DNA of 25,938 nt, from positions 1-25,938 of the forward strand of contig CAKOGP040001569.1 in assembly GCA_933822405.4 (NCBI GenBank). The letters are read 5' to 3'. The position numbers were made by a program, and so were the translations under genes. Origin of the DNA: Cylindrotheca closterium. Lineage: Eukaryota; Bacillariophyta; Bacillariophyceae; Bacillariales; Bacillariaceae. How positions within the stretch are numbered: the stretch's first letter is position 1; each line of letters opens with the position of its first letter. The notes beneath the pieces were generated by a model that was not told the origin of the DNA, ran no database searches, and worked only from the letters and a program-made list of their open reading frames with translations. Positions 1 to 9,077 of this stretch are shown piece by piece.

Positions 1-1554
1 GTCAGTATGGCTATCGCGTTCTGCCCAGGGAAGTAGTTCTCCATTAAGCTCATAATATCTCTTTAGCAATCTTTCAATCGCTACTGTGCCTAAGTTAGTC
101 CTCAGCCTTTTGTGGGACACGGCAAAAACGATTGAAATCGGAGTATTTTACTTAAGGGATTTGTCTAATATAATGAAAAATCAATGGTCATTCCAATTGG
201 ATTTGAAAAAATTCGACGTATAAAATCCGTTGAAAACAGACGTTCTACATCGATTCAAATACACGGAAAACACGCGAAATTCGTCCATTCTATGCTGGTC
301 GAGCAGTTTATACTAGATCCCCTGGGGAGAAAAGAAGGGGAGAGAGGAAGAAGAAAGAAAAAACGAAGAGAGAAGAAAAGAGGAGAAAGCAATAGGATTG
401 CAATGAAGGGACAATACAACACAGTGCTGGTTTCACGCATGGTGTCGCAAGATGACATAAACTATGATCCTGGCGTTAGCCAGGATTTAGACAGATTTAG
501 AACGAGGTAACAATCCATGAATGTTTGATGTGATAATCGATGTGTCTGGACTGCCTACAGCAGTACTGAAATGATGTCTAAGCCAATAACAATATCTTAC
601 ATCCCTCCATATCGCAGATTAAATCAAAACTCGGAGACAACAAACTAATTGGAAGCAAGGTGAATGAAGGCACGAATACTGCTTGACTCTAGCAGCTGAT
701 ACTATTGAAATGCTTACTTATGTGAGGCTTGCAAGAACCAGCCAATAGTGGATTTGGTAGACAATCGCGGTGTCCTCAATGGACTCAACATTTTGGGAAA
801 CAAGCAAGATGAGTAAGGGCCACCACAAAGCCTATTTCACCGCAAAGGGAGTAAATACGTGCTCCACAATTGAAGGCATGCAATAATCAACCGGTTTTGA
901 GTAAGATTCACAGGCAAAAGCATTGACAGAAACAGTGCATGGTTCCTTGCTGGCCACAGCCGCGATAGGAAAGTCTGATATAGTATAGTCATAAATGATG
1001 CTTTCAGATATTCTACTCTGATGGCAATTCTATCAACGGTGCAGAAATAGGATTTCCATTTCTACCCCCAAGTCTCCCCCAAAGTTGTTAGAGTGCGTTG
1101 CTTCTATCACGAAGTGTTTTTAAATGGAGAGCATGCTTGCCGTATTCTGCTAAAAATAATTGGCAACGTTCATATTTCCCTACATTCTCCATTTTCTGTT
1201 GGCACAATTACCATTTTGATAAATGGAGATCTGGGAGAGGGGAGGATTGTAAGCACTGAAATATTCCCTTGATCTGATCCACGATTGATCTTGGATGTTG
1301 TGTAATCCTAAATATGTATAGTTTACTATAGTGTCAATAGATTGCTATCAGAACAGGAGCTAGTATCTAGCCACCAGAGCGATACAAGAACTATTGGCGC
1401 TGAAGCACCCAAAGCTAGTTGTATTCATATATCTCTCCTGACATTTTCTTTTGGCATTATCCACGCCCTACTGGTAGCTTTTGGCATATGCAATCAAATG
1501 CTTCCCCCAATTTTTCTTTCCCTTAAAGAAACCTTTTGGCTCCAGCTTCCAAGT
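1..1554. other. No confident gene; unassigned flanking DNA
   Basis: I find no recognisable coding region or RNA gene in this stretch. The longest open frame (184-510, + strand, 108 codons) is rich in Lys, Arg and Glu only because it crosses a purine-rich tract at about 325-394. Its translation matches no family I know, and the antisense frame is equally open. Base composition is AT-rich, as in the other non-coding parts of the window. Confidence 0.6.
325..394 (+). repeat. Purine-rich (GA) low-complexity tract
   Basis: About 70 bases are almost entirely A and G on the + strand, with only two or three pyrimidines, so the reverse strand is a polypyrimidine run. Such tracts can be simple-sequence expansions, promoter-proximal CT elements or polypyrimidine stretches. 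Nothing nearby decides between these. Confidence 0.6.
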
Positions 1555-1633
1555 GAAGAAATGGAAATTCCATTTCTGCATGATGCGGAAATGGAAATTC
1601 TGTTTCCACATGATGCGGAAATGGAATTTCAGA
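1555..1633 (+). repeat. 30-bp tandem repeat, about 2.5 copies, with palindromic core
   Basis: The block starting ATGGAAATTC recurs at 1561, 1591 and 1621, giving a 30-bp period. The first copy contains a near-perfect palindrome, GAAATGGAA-A-TTCCATTTC (about 1558-1576). A 195-codon frame (1342-1929) crosses the repeat and would read it as a 10-residue repeat. The rest of that frame shows no family signature and no coding-like composition, so I treat it as fortuitous. Confidence 0.7.
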
Positions 1634-1731
1634 GTTGTGGATTCCAGATTCCACATCCCTTGGATTCACTGTTGTACAATTTGAATTGCAAATTTGGTTT
1701 GAACTTTTTCATTCCTTGTGCAGAAGACAAT

Positions 1732-1780
1732 GGAGCATGTCCGAAAGTCTTCTATATCCATTTTTTCCAAAAGTTTCTCA
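1732..1780 (+). repeat. Third copy of a MITE-like terminal repeat
   Basis: The segment beginning GGAGCATGTCCGAAAGTCTT and continuing through a TCCATTTTTTCC-like tract matches the two inverted ends of the element at 16850-17312. Here I find only one end: no matching inverted copy is visible within about 1 kb on either side. This suggests a truncated copy of the same family. Confidence 0.55.
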
Positions 1781-1962
1781 GTCTCCGGAGAAATTCCATA
1801 ATAGGGCCTGTCAAGTCGTGCGCACAGCAGAGATCCCGCAGCGAGTCCTCAACAACAGCGATCACATATTCTTGTCTTTTCTCCTTCCTAACGCATCAGG
1901 ATCAAAGTTGTAAGACATGTCAACATTGAGTAGGCATAGAATAGAAAAAGTTTTAAGTAATC

Positions 1963-3315
1963 ATGGCCGCGGCAACAGCACCAACGGCGCCGACTGTGGC
2001 AGCGCCAACAGCACCCGCAGCTGCCACTGCACCAGCAGCACCAACACCACAGCTTACCACTTACCATGAATTTTTCGGCAACACCACTTTGGACCCCCAT
2101 CAACAAGACTACCAAGCGCTCATGCGAGACTACAGAGTTTAAGACACTCCTACACCTGCTCAATCGTTGTACAACAGCGCCGGACTGTCTGCCTCCGCTT
2201 TTCTCATGGCCTACCTGTTGCTCATCAATGACAATGGGAATTTGTTCTACCTATTGGTCCATGCACCAGCCTTCTACAAGTCACTGCCTGGGGTCGCAAG
2301 CCGCTGCAATGGAAAGGCCTACGCGTTCACCGGCAATGTGGTTGCCAACACCATCACCATGGTAGAATTTCCACAGGACGCCTTTATGTCGCCAGGAACT
2401 GGAACAGAGGAAAACGTCCCAAAGGATCTGGAGCAAGCTCTGGACATTCTCCAGCTCAATCCGGACGACTCCTCCATTGGACCGTTCCAGGACACGGATG
2501 CCAACATCAAGCAAGTGAAGACCGGTTACTACATCCCTCTGCCGCACCGCTATGTGCATCTGGTTCTGGGACGCCAAGGTTTCATCGACTTGGCAGCAGC
2601 CATCAAAAACACTGGAGACAAAATTGAGTGCCCCGAGCTCACCAATTGGCTACTACTGTCACTGGTTAGAGCAGGAGCGGGCGCTCCACCAACTCTTGCA
2701 ACAACATTGCCTGATAGACCTTTCAATGATGCAGCGCTCAAGGTACAACGCCGAGAGCTGTTGGAACAGCATCTTCCAGGCCTGAAGGAAGCTTCACTTC
2801 CGTCCATGCTAGGAATTCAGCAGAGCCTGGCGCAATCAGTCAACAAACTGGTCCGAACCCAAAAGGACGCCCAGACCAAAGCGACAGCACAAGAAGCCAA
2901 GTCCAAGGCCCCCAAGAGTGTGGATGGATTCTTTGGTCCCATGCTCCACAAGCTCCTCAGCGTTCTCCACTTCCAAGACACTAGCCAGTGCTCACCTGTC
3001 TGGTCCGAATGGGCTTCTCAGTCCAAGAAAAACAACCTTGACGTTTTGGAAACCGCCCTCAGGTCCCAAGCGAGCAGCGAAGCGACAATGGGCTTCGGAA
3101 TTACCCATTGTCACTCCGGACTTGGTGAAGATAGTGAAGGCGGTGAAACTTGGAAGCAACAGCACTGACGACCTTGAAGAAGGAATTCACCCCTTCGCTA
3201 TTGTCTTTCCATCCTATGGAGGCTTTGATGTTGGAGTGACCAAGGCGGCCCAAGAAAGGGCAGCAGCTTACGCGGAAGTCCACAAGGGATCAGGGGCCTC
3301 TCTACAGTACGCCAT
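1963..3315 (+). pseudogene. Unrecognised Gag-like or hypothetical protein, broken by LTR
   Basis: The first in-frame ATG is at 1963. The product starts with about 35 residues of Ala, Thr and Pro. An in-frame TAA at 2140-2142 interrupts it, and the same frame then runs open to 3168. A frameshift near 3060-3100 moves coding-like sequence into another frame (AAKRQWASELPIVTPDL onward), which continues to 3315, where a reversed LTR end begins at TGTTAGAATAAAG. The middle is mixed alpha/beta-like, and around 2730-2900 it is Lys/Gln-rich and may be helical. I do not recognise the family. The setting next to an LTR and beside copia elements makes a Gag-like or captured transposon protein plausible, but that is inference. 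The TAA may be a decayed CAA (Gln). Frame-consistent coding over about 1.3 kb makes past protein coding likely. Confidence 0.55.
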
Positions 3316-3521
3316 TGTTAGAATAAAGCAAAATGTGCTCTATCGTGAGTGCCTTTAGCGCTCAGAACAAACTCTCTGCAATCTAAATTTGTAATCGACT
3401 GTACAACACTTTCACAACTACAGTCCTCTGTGTCTAGGTATACTTTGAGTGAAATTGTTCCTATTTGATTAATATTTTGCTTGAATTGATGATTCAATCA
3501 CAAAAGTAAGTTCAACGATTT
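3316..3521 (-). repeat. Reversed partial LTR (3' half)
   Basis: This segment is the reverse complement of the last ~205 bp of the LTR at 3522-3913. It starts with TGTTAGAATAAAGC, the mirror of the LTR end, and runs to a junction in AACGATTTT where the forward LTR begins. Together the two pieces form a head-to-head LTR palindrome of about 205-bp arms separated by about 190 bp. Confidence 0.85.
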
Positions 3522-3913
3522 TGTCGGACAATCTACATCCACACAAAAGGGGAATGACAAAAAGGGGATGACCCTATACAAGTGAGATATCGGTGTTGTG
3601 CACAATGCAGTAGGGAATAATACAAGATGTCCCAAAGTACTGCATTCAACACAGAGTTGTCGTAGAGGTTGAATCAAGCTCTGTGAACAACGGATTTTCC
3701 AAGGGAAAATCGTTGAACTTACTTTTGAGATTGAATCATCAATTCAAGCCAAATTTTAATCAAATAGGAACAATTTCACTCAAAGTATACCTAGACACAG
3801 GAGAACTATTGTTGTGAAAGTGTTGTACAGTCGATTACGAATTTAGATTGCAGAGAGTTTGTTCTGAGCGCTAAAGGCACTCACGATAGAGCACATTTTG
3901 CTTTATGCTAACA
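3522..3913 (+). repeat. 5' LTR of the copia element (probably truncated at its left)
   Basis: Shares sequence from GTCGGACAATCTAC through to the terminal TAACA with the 3' LTR ending at 8415. Differences are scattered substitutions, many CG versus TG/CA, plus a small tandem expansion near 3546-3570 (AAAAGGGGATGA-like). If the full LTR starts at 7913 in the 3' copy, about 126 bp of U3 are missing here and are replaced by the reversed LTR fragment. Confidence 0.85.
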
Positions 3914-3931
3914 TTCAATCACAAAAGGCAA
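3914..3931 (+). promoter_or_regulatory. Putative primer-binding region just after the 5' LTR
   Basis: The sequence directly after the LTR (TTCAATCACAAAAGGCAA) resembles the sequence after the reverse-strand LTR end at 23861 (GTCGATCAACAAAGGTAA on the minus strand). Conservation at the primer-binding position is expected of a PBS. However, it does not begin with TGG, which pairing with a tRNA 3' CCA would predict, so the priming mechanism is uncertain. Confidence 0.35.
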
Positions 3932-3995
3932 CAAAACAAATTTACGCCAAGAACAGCACTGCCTTATCTACAAAAAAGTGAGTGATTCCTTGACA

Positions 3996-5170
3996 ATGGG
4001 ACGTTCTTCATTCGGTGGTGGAAGAGGTCGTGTGACTCCTCAGAAAGTCAAGAGCAATTCGAGTTCAACAGTTGTGAAACATCTATTTTCAACAAAGATG
4101 AAAACAATGGAAAGGCAAGATCGTCGTACGAAGATGCCGAAGAAAGAGTGATTGATTATATCCAAGCTTCTGGAATGAAATCTTCCGAAGAAATGGTGAA
4201 ATCAATTCAAGATGGAAAGTCGGTCAACTTCAATGCAATCGCTTCAAGATTGAACGCTCCAACTCAAACTGAAGCTGTTGCAAGAGAAACAGAGATGGCA
4301 CAAAACAAGATTCTCTATTCTGCAAAGCTCGACAAGAACTTGCGAAGATCAGCATACTTTGAGACAAACAAGAGAACCTTTAAATCAAACATCATGCTGA
4401 AGTTTGTGACGAAGGCGATGGATATCAAGCTTCGAGGTGAATCCAATTTCACGACTACTCTTGAAGATCCAATCAAACTCTTGAAACGTATTGAACCATT
4501 CATGAAGAAGAGTGCTGATGCTGAGTATGATTTCTTGGATTTCTGGGAAGCGAATCAAAAGTTCTTTGCTATGAAGCAAGGAACAACAAAAAACTTGATG
4601 CATTTCAAGGAACGATTTTTGAGACAGGCTGAGGTCCTGCAAGATCTATATGGCGTGGCCTGGTTCCGAGATTTTGCAGTCAAGACAAAAGCGTATGCTG
4701 CTATTGCTAGCACCGATACTGCTGCTCAAAACAAGTTCAAGGATGGAAGCGTTAGCACACCTTTACAACTTTTACAACTTGCTGGTACTACAGGTAATCA
4801 AATGATGCAAATTCCTTTGGGAATGCAGCTCATGCAGATTCCAACTCAAGGTGGTGGCACTGTTACTGTCCCTTATTCTATGAATGCTAACGGTGAGATT
4901 GCGTTCAGTGGAATGCAACTCAGCCGACAAGGCTTCGCTCAAGTGCGCCAAGGATTTGATGCAACTCAAGCTCGAACTCCGCAAGCTGCAAAAACTGGAT
5001 ATTTTGATACGTCAAACGTCTTTCACGATGCTATCAAGGGAAAGGATGAGAATGGCAATGATGTCTATCTTATTCCATGTCCTACTGGTACAACAAATGT
5101 CAAACTTCAAGCCGACTGGCACTATGCTAGTGAAGATGAAGATTTGCCTGATCTTGCTACTGAAGCAGAT
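3996..5170 (+). pseudogene. gag: Copia Gag (capsid) region, frameshifted, ending at TGA
   Basis: ATG 3996 starts a short Gly/Arg/Ser-rich frame (MGRSSFGGGRG...) that ends at 4151. From about 4020 the coding-like sequence continues in another frame, without its own ATG, and stays open to TGA 5171-5173, so there is an early frameshift. The long part (about 340 codons) begins RVIDYIQASGMKSSEEM, is rich in helices with Lys and Glu, and ends in a Gln/Met-rich segment and an acidic tail (YASEDEDLPDLATEAD). It is placed where Gag belongs, between LTR and protease. I see no CCHC zinc knuckle, which some copia Gags lack or which may have been lost. Gag would form the virus-like particle. The protease follows in the same frame after one TGA. 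Confidence 0.7.
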
Positions 5171-5173
5171 TGA

Positions 5174-5695
5174 GGTCTGCAGTTTATTCAAAGCCGCAGA
5201 AAGGAAAGAGATCCATTTGGGTTGTACGATCATGTCATCATGGACAGTGATTGTACAAACACCACCATTTGTAATGGTGAGCTTATGCATGGACTCCAAC
5301 TTGACATGCACACTAACGTGGGCAGCAGAGTTCTCGACGAAGAAGGTTTTCTAGGAAGATTTCCACCTCCAGTTTATCACGATGAAGATGGAATTGCCAA
5401 TGTACTTGCTATTTGCGAGATGAATGCTGCGGGATACCGCATTACTATGGATACTGATGCTGACAATGCTTTTATTGTGCATTGTGATGGAAACCAAAGA
5501 ATGCGATTTGTGAATCGTAAGGGTGTGTATGTGTTGGAGCAACTTGGAGCAAATGTCAAACCAGGTGCCAAAGAGACAAGTGCGATGTACCGTCGCCAGT
5601 GTAGCAACTTAAATAATCAACCCCATTTCGAACTTTCTTCAAACAAACAGAATGGATATGCTGGACTCAAGATGACCTCCAAGATGGCAACCGTT
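5174..5695 (+). pseudogene. pol: Copia aspartic protease region
   Basis: In frame with Gag after the TGA at 5171-5173. The active-site region reads VIMDSDCTNTTICNGELM, where retroviral-type proteases have D-S/T-G; here the motif is DSD, so the third catalytic-loop residue is changed and activity is doubtful. Downstream blocks typical of this part of diatom-like copia polyproteins follow: a THTNVGSR-like strand, a GIANVLAICEM segment, and YRITMDTDADNAFIVH. The frame closes at TGA 5696-5698, then continues in the same frame into pre-integrase. The protease would cut the Gag-Pol precursor. Confidence 0.75.
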
Positions 5696-5698
5696 TGA

Positions 5699-6358
5699 AA
5701 GAACAAGGAAGGATTCACTCCAAGACAAGTCAAGGCTGCAATGGAAGCGAGAAGTGCAATGCACATACTCAATGCTCCAAGCACCAAAAGTCTGAAGTAT
5801 GCAATCCGATCTGGTCTCATGAAGAACTGTCCTATCACCAAAGAAGCGATCAATCATGCCGAAGCAATCTTTGGACCTGACGCCTCTACATTGAAACGCA
5901 AGTCAACAAGACCAACTCCGAAGAAGACGTTCGACGACTTCTTCAGTCCACCAGAGGAATTATATCAGCACAATTGATCTTTTACCGTCTGTATTGATCA
6001 CATGGAGATCAAGAATGCTAAGTTTCTCACCTGCATTGATACCACTGTGCATTATCCCTCATGTATTCCCGTGCAGAACCTGAAGACTGACCCTGTATTT
6101 GAAGCATTGGATAAGATATTCCGCCGCTACAACAAGGCAGGCTTTCAAGTCACAATCATCAAGTGTGATCGGGCATTCACTCCTCTCACAGATGATATGC
6201 TAGACGATATGGGTGTTGCTATTGACCCGACTGCAGCTGGGGACCACAAGCCTACCGCTGAGCGAAACAATAGGACGCTGAAAGAAAGAGTCAGAGTAGC
6301 TCTTGCACGATTACCCTACAAAGTGGTCCCAAAGGTGATTACTGATTGTCTTGGACGT
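5699..6358 (+). pseudogene. pol: Copia pre-integrase and integrase catalytic core
   Basis: Same frame as Gag and protease. 5741-5974 encodes the linker before integrase (SAMHILNAPSTKSLKYAIR, NCPITKEAINHAEAIFGPD). TGA 5975-5977 interrupts it, then the catalytic core follows: first Asp in FTVCIDHMEIKNAKF, second Asp in IIKCDRAF (usual CDGEF or CDNEF), and catalytic Glu in HKPTAERNNRTLKER. Thirty residues separate the second Asp and the Glu. The core ends at TGA 6359-6361. Integrase would insert the cDNA into the host genome. All three acidic residues remain, but the frame is broken and the Gly/Glu of CDGEF is replaced by Arg/Ala. Confidence 0.87.
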
Positions 6359-6361
6359 TGA

Positions 6362-7638
6362 GCCGCCGAGCTATTGAATGTCTTTCCCCAGAAAGACAGT
6401 ATCTCATCACATTTCAGTCCACAGCAACTCATTGATAATGTCAATATCAACTACAAGAGTGACATGGTTGCTGAACTTGGACAATATGTTCATGCAATTG
6501 GGACGGATTCCAGCAATTTGATGGAACCCCGAAGTATCAAAGCGATTTACATTGAACCTACTAAGGGACAACGTACTGGGCACCAAGTGCTCAACCTCAA
6601 TACTGAGAAAATGATTTCCTGACCCAAGGTCGTTGTACTACCCGTTACCGACCAAGTATTCCAGTGTGTTGAAGCTTGGGCTGCTGCCGAAGGTGTTACT
6701 TCCATGAAGTTCTTTGATAAGAAGAGAGATTTGGAGACATTTCAAGATGGCAATCAAATTGCAGGAGTGGATGACACGGAACAAGGTTACCTAGAAGAAG
6801 CCTTTGATCAGGACTATGAACCTGAAGATGAAGATGAACATGATTTCAATCTATGGTTGATGATATCAATGACTCCAAAAGAGAAGAGCTCTTGGCAGAT
6901 GCAGACAATAATGTCGATGATATGCCAGAACTCACTGTCAGATTCGTGGAGATGACGACTATGAATCAGACGACAATTTGGGTGATGAAGGCAATGAAGA
7001 GGAAGAACCTATTGTGGCGGATTTGGATCACCATCAAGAAAATGTCGATAGAGGAACCGATGATATTGGGAGCCTAGTTACTGATCTGGAGGACCTACAA
7101 GAGCCGCCAGGAGAAGAGATTGTATTTGAGCCTGAAGAGCCTCAAGTAGCAAAAGTCACTCGATCTGGGCAAACGTATGCGCAAGCTGCAATGTCTGGGC
7201 TGAACCTTTCTCAAGTTCCAAAGAGACCAAGAGAATGGCCTGATTATGAAGAGCACGACGCTATTCTGATTGCTCCTTGCATGATGCAGATCAAGGCCAA
7301 GTTTGATACTGATGAAGGTCTGAACTTCATTCAACAGTATTACATCAATCAAGGACTGAAGAAGTTTGGTGATGATGGAAAGGATGCGGTGGATAAGGAA
7401 TTGACACAAATGCTCATGAGAGATTGTTTCACTCCCGAATTTGTTAAAGACATGACCGCGTCTGAGCAAAAGAAGGCACAATCAGCAATGATGTTACTCG
7501 CGGAGAAGCAATTTGAAAAGACAATTAAAGGTCGTGAGAGGACACTGCAAGTCCAACTGCTTCACAAGAAGCAATCACCACTACTTGTGTTATTGATGCA
7601 CACAAAGGTAGAGATGTAATGACGCTGGACGTACCGAG
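6362..7638 (+). pseudogene. pol: Copia integrase C-terminal region, acidic linker and start of RT domain
   Basis: Continues in frame (AAELLNVFPQKDSISSHFS, a conserved block after the integrase core) to TGA 6620-6622. That stop falls where the homologous fragment at 15300-16441 has Arg (TRPYV). The frame then reads VVVLPVTDQVF and a long Asp/Glu-rich linker. Two frameshifts occur in the linker (about 6850 and 6950), after which the frame is open from about 6960 to 7532: TRSGQTYAQAAMSG, then a helical block, IQQYYINQGLKKFGDDGKD, that precedes the RT domain. Another shift near 7535-7567 leads to TTTCVIDAHKGRDVMTLDVP (7568-7638), the first conserved block of RT, where the sequence is cut by deletion. 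Confidence 0.82.
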
Positions 7639-7640
7639 CT

Positions 7641-7802
7641 ATCAATATTCGTTATTTCTTTATCACAGATCAAGTTGAGAAAGGAAATGTTAAGATTGAA
7701 TACTGTCCAACTGACGACATGATTGCGGATTTCATGACTAAGCCATTGCAAGGTGAGAAGTTTCGCAAGTTCAGGGATCTGATTCTTGGTCCACAGGACT
7801 AG
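7641..7802 (+). pseudogene. pol: Copia RNase H C-terminal tail
   Basis: A 53-codon frame ending in TAG 7800-7802 reads INIRYFFITDQVEKGNVKIE, then YCPTDDMIADFMTKPLQGEK. This is the conserved copia C-terminus (usual form: H-I-x-I-R-Y-F-F-I-x-D and A-D-x-x-T-K-P-L-Q-G). It is joined directly to the first block of RT, so everything from the RT catalytic motif to most of RNase H is deleted. Confidence 0.88.
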
Positions 7803-7912
7803 GTCAGACAAGTATGTATATATTCAAAAATGAATATACAAAACAAAAATAAACAGTGGATGAGAGCATGTCCCATTGCTGCCAATGGTGATTGTCACAA
7901 TGGCAGGAGTGT
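7803..7912 (+). other. 3' untranslated internal region with possible polypurine tract
   Basis: Non-coding sequence between the pol stop and the 3' LTR. It contains an AT-rich imperfect palindrome (TATATTCAAAAATGAATATA, about 7817-7836). The purine-rich AATGGCAGGAGTG just before the candidate LTR start TGTTGGGATATG at 7912 or 7913 could act as the polypurine tract. Confidence 0.4.
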
Positions 7913-8415
7913 GTTGGGATATGAAATATGAATTTTTACGTTCCAAAAAGAAACTATTCAAGTACAAAGTTTTCAACACGTACGATCAGACTTTGATCGT
8001 GATGTCGGGATTTGACGCAAGTATGCCAGACGCCTGTCTGTCGGACAATCTACATTCACACAAAAAGGGAATGATCCTATACAAGTGAGATATCGATGTT
8101 GTGTACAATGCAGTAGGGAATAATACAAGATGTCCCAAAGTACTGCATCCAACACAGAATTGTCGTAGAGGTCGAATCAAGTTCTGTGAACAAGGGATTT
8201 TCCAAGGGAAAATTGTTGAACTTACTTTTGTGATTGAATCATCAATTCAAGCAAATTATTAATCAAATTGGAAAAATTTCACTCAAAGTATACCTAGACA
8301 CAGATAACTGTAGTTGTGAAAGTGTTGTACAGTCGATTACAAATTTAGATTGCAGAGAGTTTGTTCTGAGCGCTAAAGGCACTCAAGATAGAGCACATTT
8401 TGCTTTATTCTAACA
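7913..8415 (+). repeat. 3' LTR of the copia element
   Basis: The right end (TTTATTCTAACA) is fixed by the junction with the interrupted reverse-strand pol gene. Positions 8039-8415 match the 5' LTR. I place the left end at 7913 because TGTTGGGA is a typical copia LTR start, the other LTR family in the window also starts TGTTGGGA, and a purine-rich run precedes it. The alternative start is 8039 (TGTCGGAC), where similarity to the 5' copy begins. Confidence 0.7.
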
Positions 8416-9077
8416 AGCTTCTTCCAATCAGTTTCATTTGGTTTCTGTACTCTTGTAGAAAGTACTGAAATAGTTGGAGCAATATCCAATCTCGCTGTCT
8501 TACTCAGAAATAATCCTTTGGCGATGAATGTATGAAAAGTTTCACGTTTCTCATCATCCAATTTTTCTCCTTTTCCGATTGATAACAAATCGTTACTTGC
8601 TGGTGTCTTACACCCTTCATTTTCCTTGAACTTCACAGGAAATTCATTCAACCTTTGATTAACATAGTCATCCATTTGGACTTAGACTTTCCCCCTTTTA
8701 CTGAAATCTAGGGTCATTCCCAAATATTCGTGAATTTTTCCTCGCTTGGATTTGACTGGTTTGATTGAACCATACTTTTGATTCATCCATTCACAAAAAT
8801 CATCATTCACTTTTGGATCGATGTGGCTTGATAACAGATCGTCCACATGAAATCGAATAGTTTGCTGTTTGCCGTTCACAATCTTGTTGGCAATACATCC
8901 ATCGTATGGATTAAAAATAAAACCATGTTTCTCCATGTCTCCTCTCAACTTTTTGTACCAGAGCATAGAGGCCTCTAACATCCCATAGATGGCTCGCAAT
9001 ACTCTCACATAAATCTGTTGGAAATCGGTTCTGGCGGACATCAGACTGCTTGTCTTCGTCCAAACCGATTGACAACA
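8416..9077 (-). pseudogene. pol: Copia reverse transcriptase / RNase H fragment (second element)
   Basis: Reading on the minus strand from about 9077, the frame gives YVRVLRAIYGMLEASMLWYK (copia RT), then FHVDDLLSSHIDPKVND, which carries the catalytic V-D-D motif, and KRGKIHEYLGMTLDFSKRGK. A TAA at 8679-8681 interrupts it. The same frame then continues through FLSKTARLDIAPTISVL and STRVQKPNETDWKKL, a conserved block between RT and RNase H, and is cut at 8416 by the LTR of the forward element, so the last residues read into LTR sequence. At the other end it merges at about 9078 into the 511-bp array. RT would copy the RNA template. This copy is truncated at both ends and dead. Confidence 0.87.

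Larger units (their letters stand above)
3522..8415 (+). mobile_element. Decayed Ty1/copia LTR retrotransposon with RT deleted
   Basis: The element has related LTR sequence at both ends (3522-3913 and up to 8415). Internal order is the copia order: Gag, protease, pre-integrase, integrase, acidic linker, start of RT, and tail of RNase H. RT and most of RNase H are missing at a junction near 7638-7641, so the copy cannot be autonomous. The frame is broken by in-frame TGA codons from Gag to just after integrase, then by frameshifts in the acidic linker. Five-base flanks (GATTT left of 3522 or GCCAT left of 3316, AGCTT right of 8415) do not match. There is thus no target-site duplication, and at least one end was rearranged after insertion. 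Length is about 4.9 kb, shorter than a complete copia element would be. Confidence 0.88.

Noticed and set aside
184..510. 108-codon Lys/Arg-rich frame as a gene
   Set aside because: Its composition comes from a GA-rich tract, the antisense is equally open, and no motif is recognised.
1342..1929. 195-codon frame as a gene
   Set aside because: It contains a simple 30-bp repeat and a MITE-like end, has no family signature, and reads like translated non-coding DNA.
3300..3358. C-terminus VRIKQNVLYRECL as part of the 1963-3315 protein
   Set aside because: The same residues (VRIKQNVLYLECL) appear at the end of the unrelated RT fragment at 8373. Both are readings into the LTR end.
5171..6622. Alternative genetic code or selenocysteine at the TGA codons
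   Set aside because: Trp is encoded by TGG in the same frame, one homologue has Arg at a TGA position, and frameshifts and deletion elsewhere show that the element is simply decayed.
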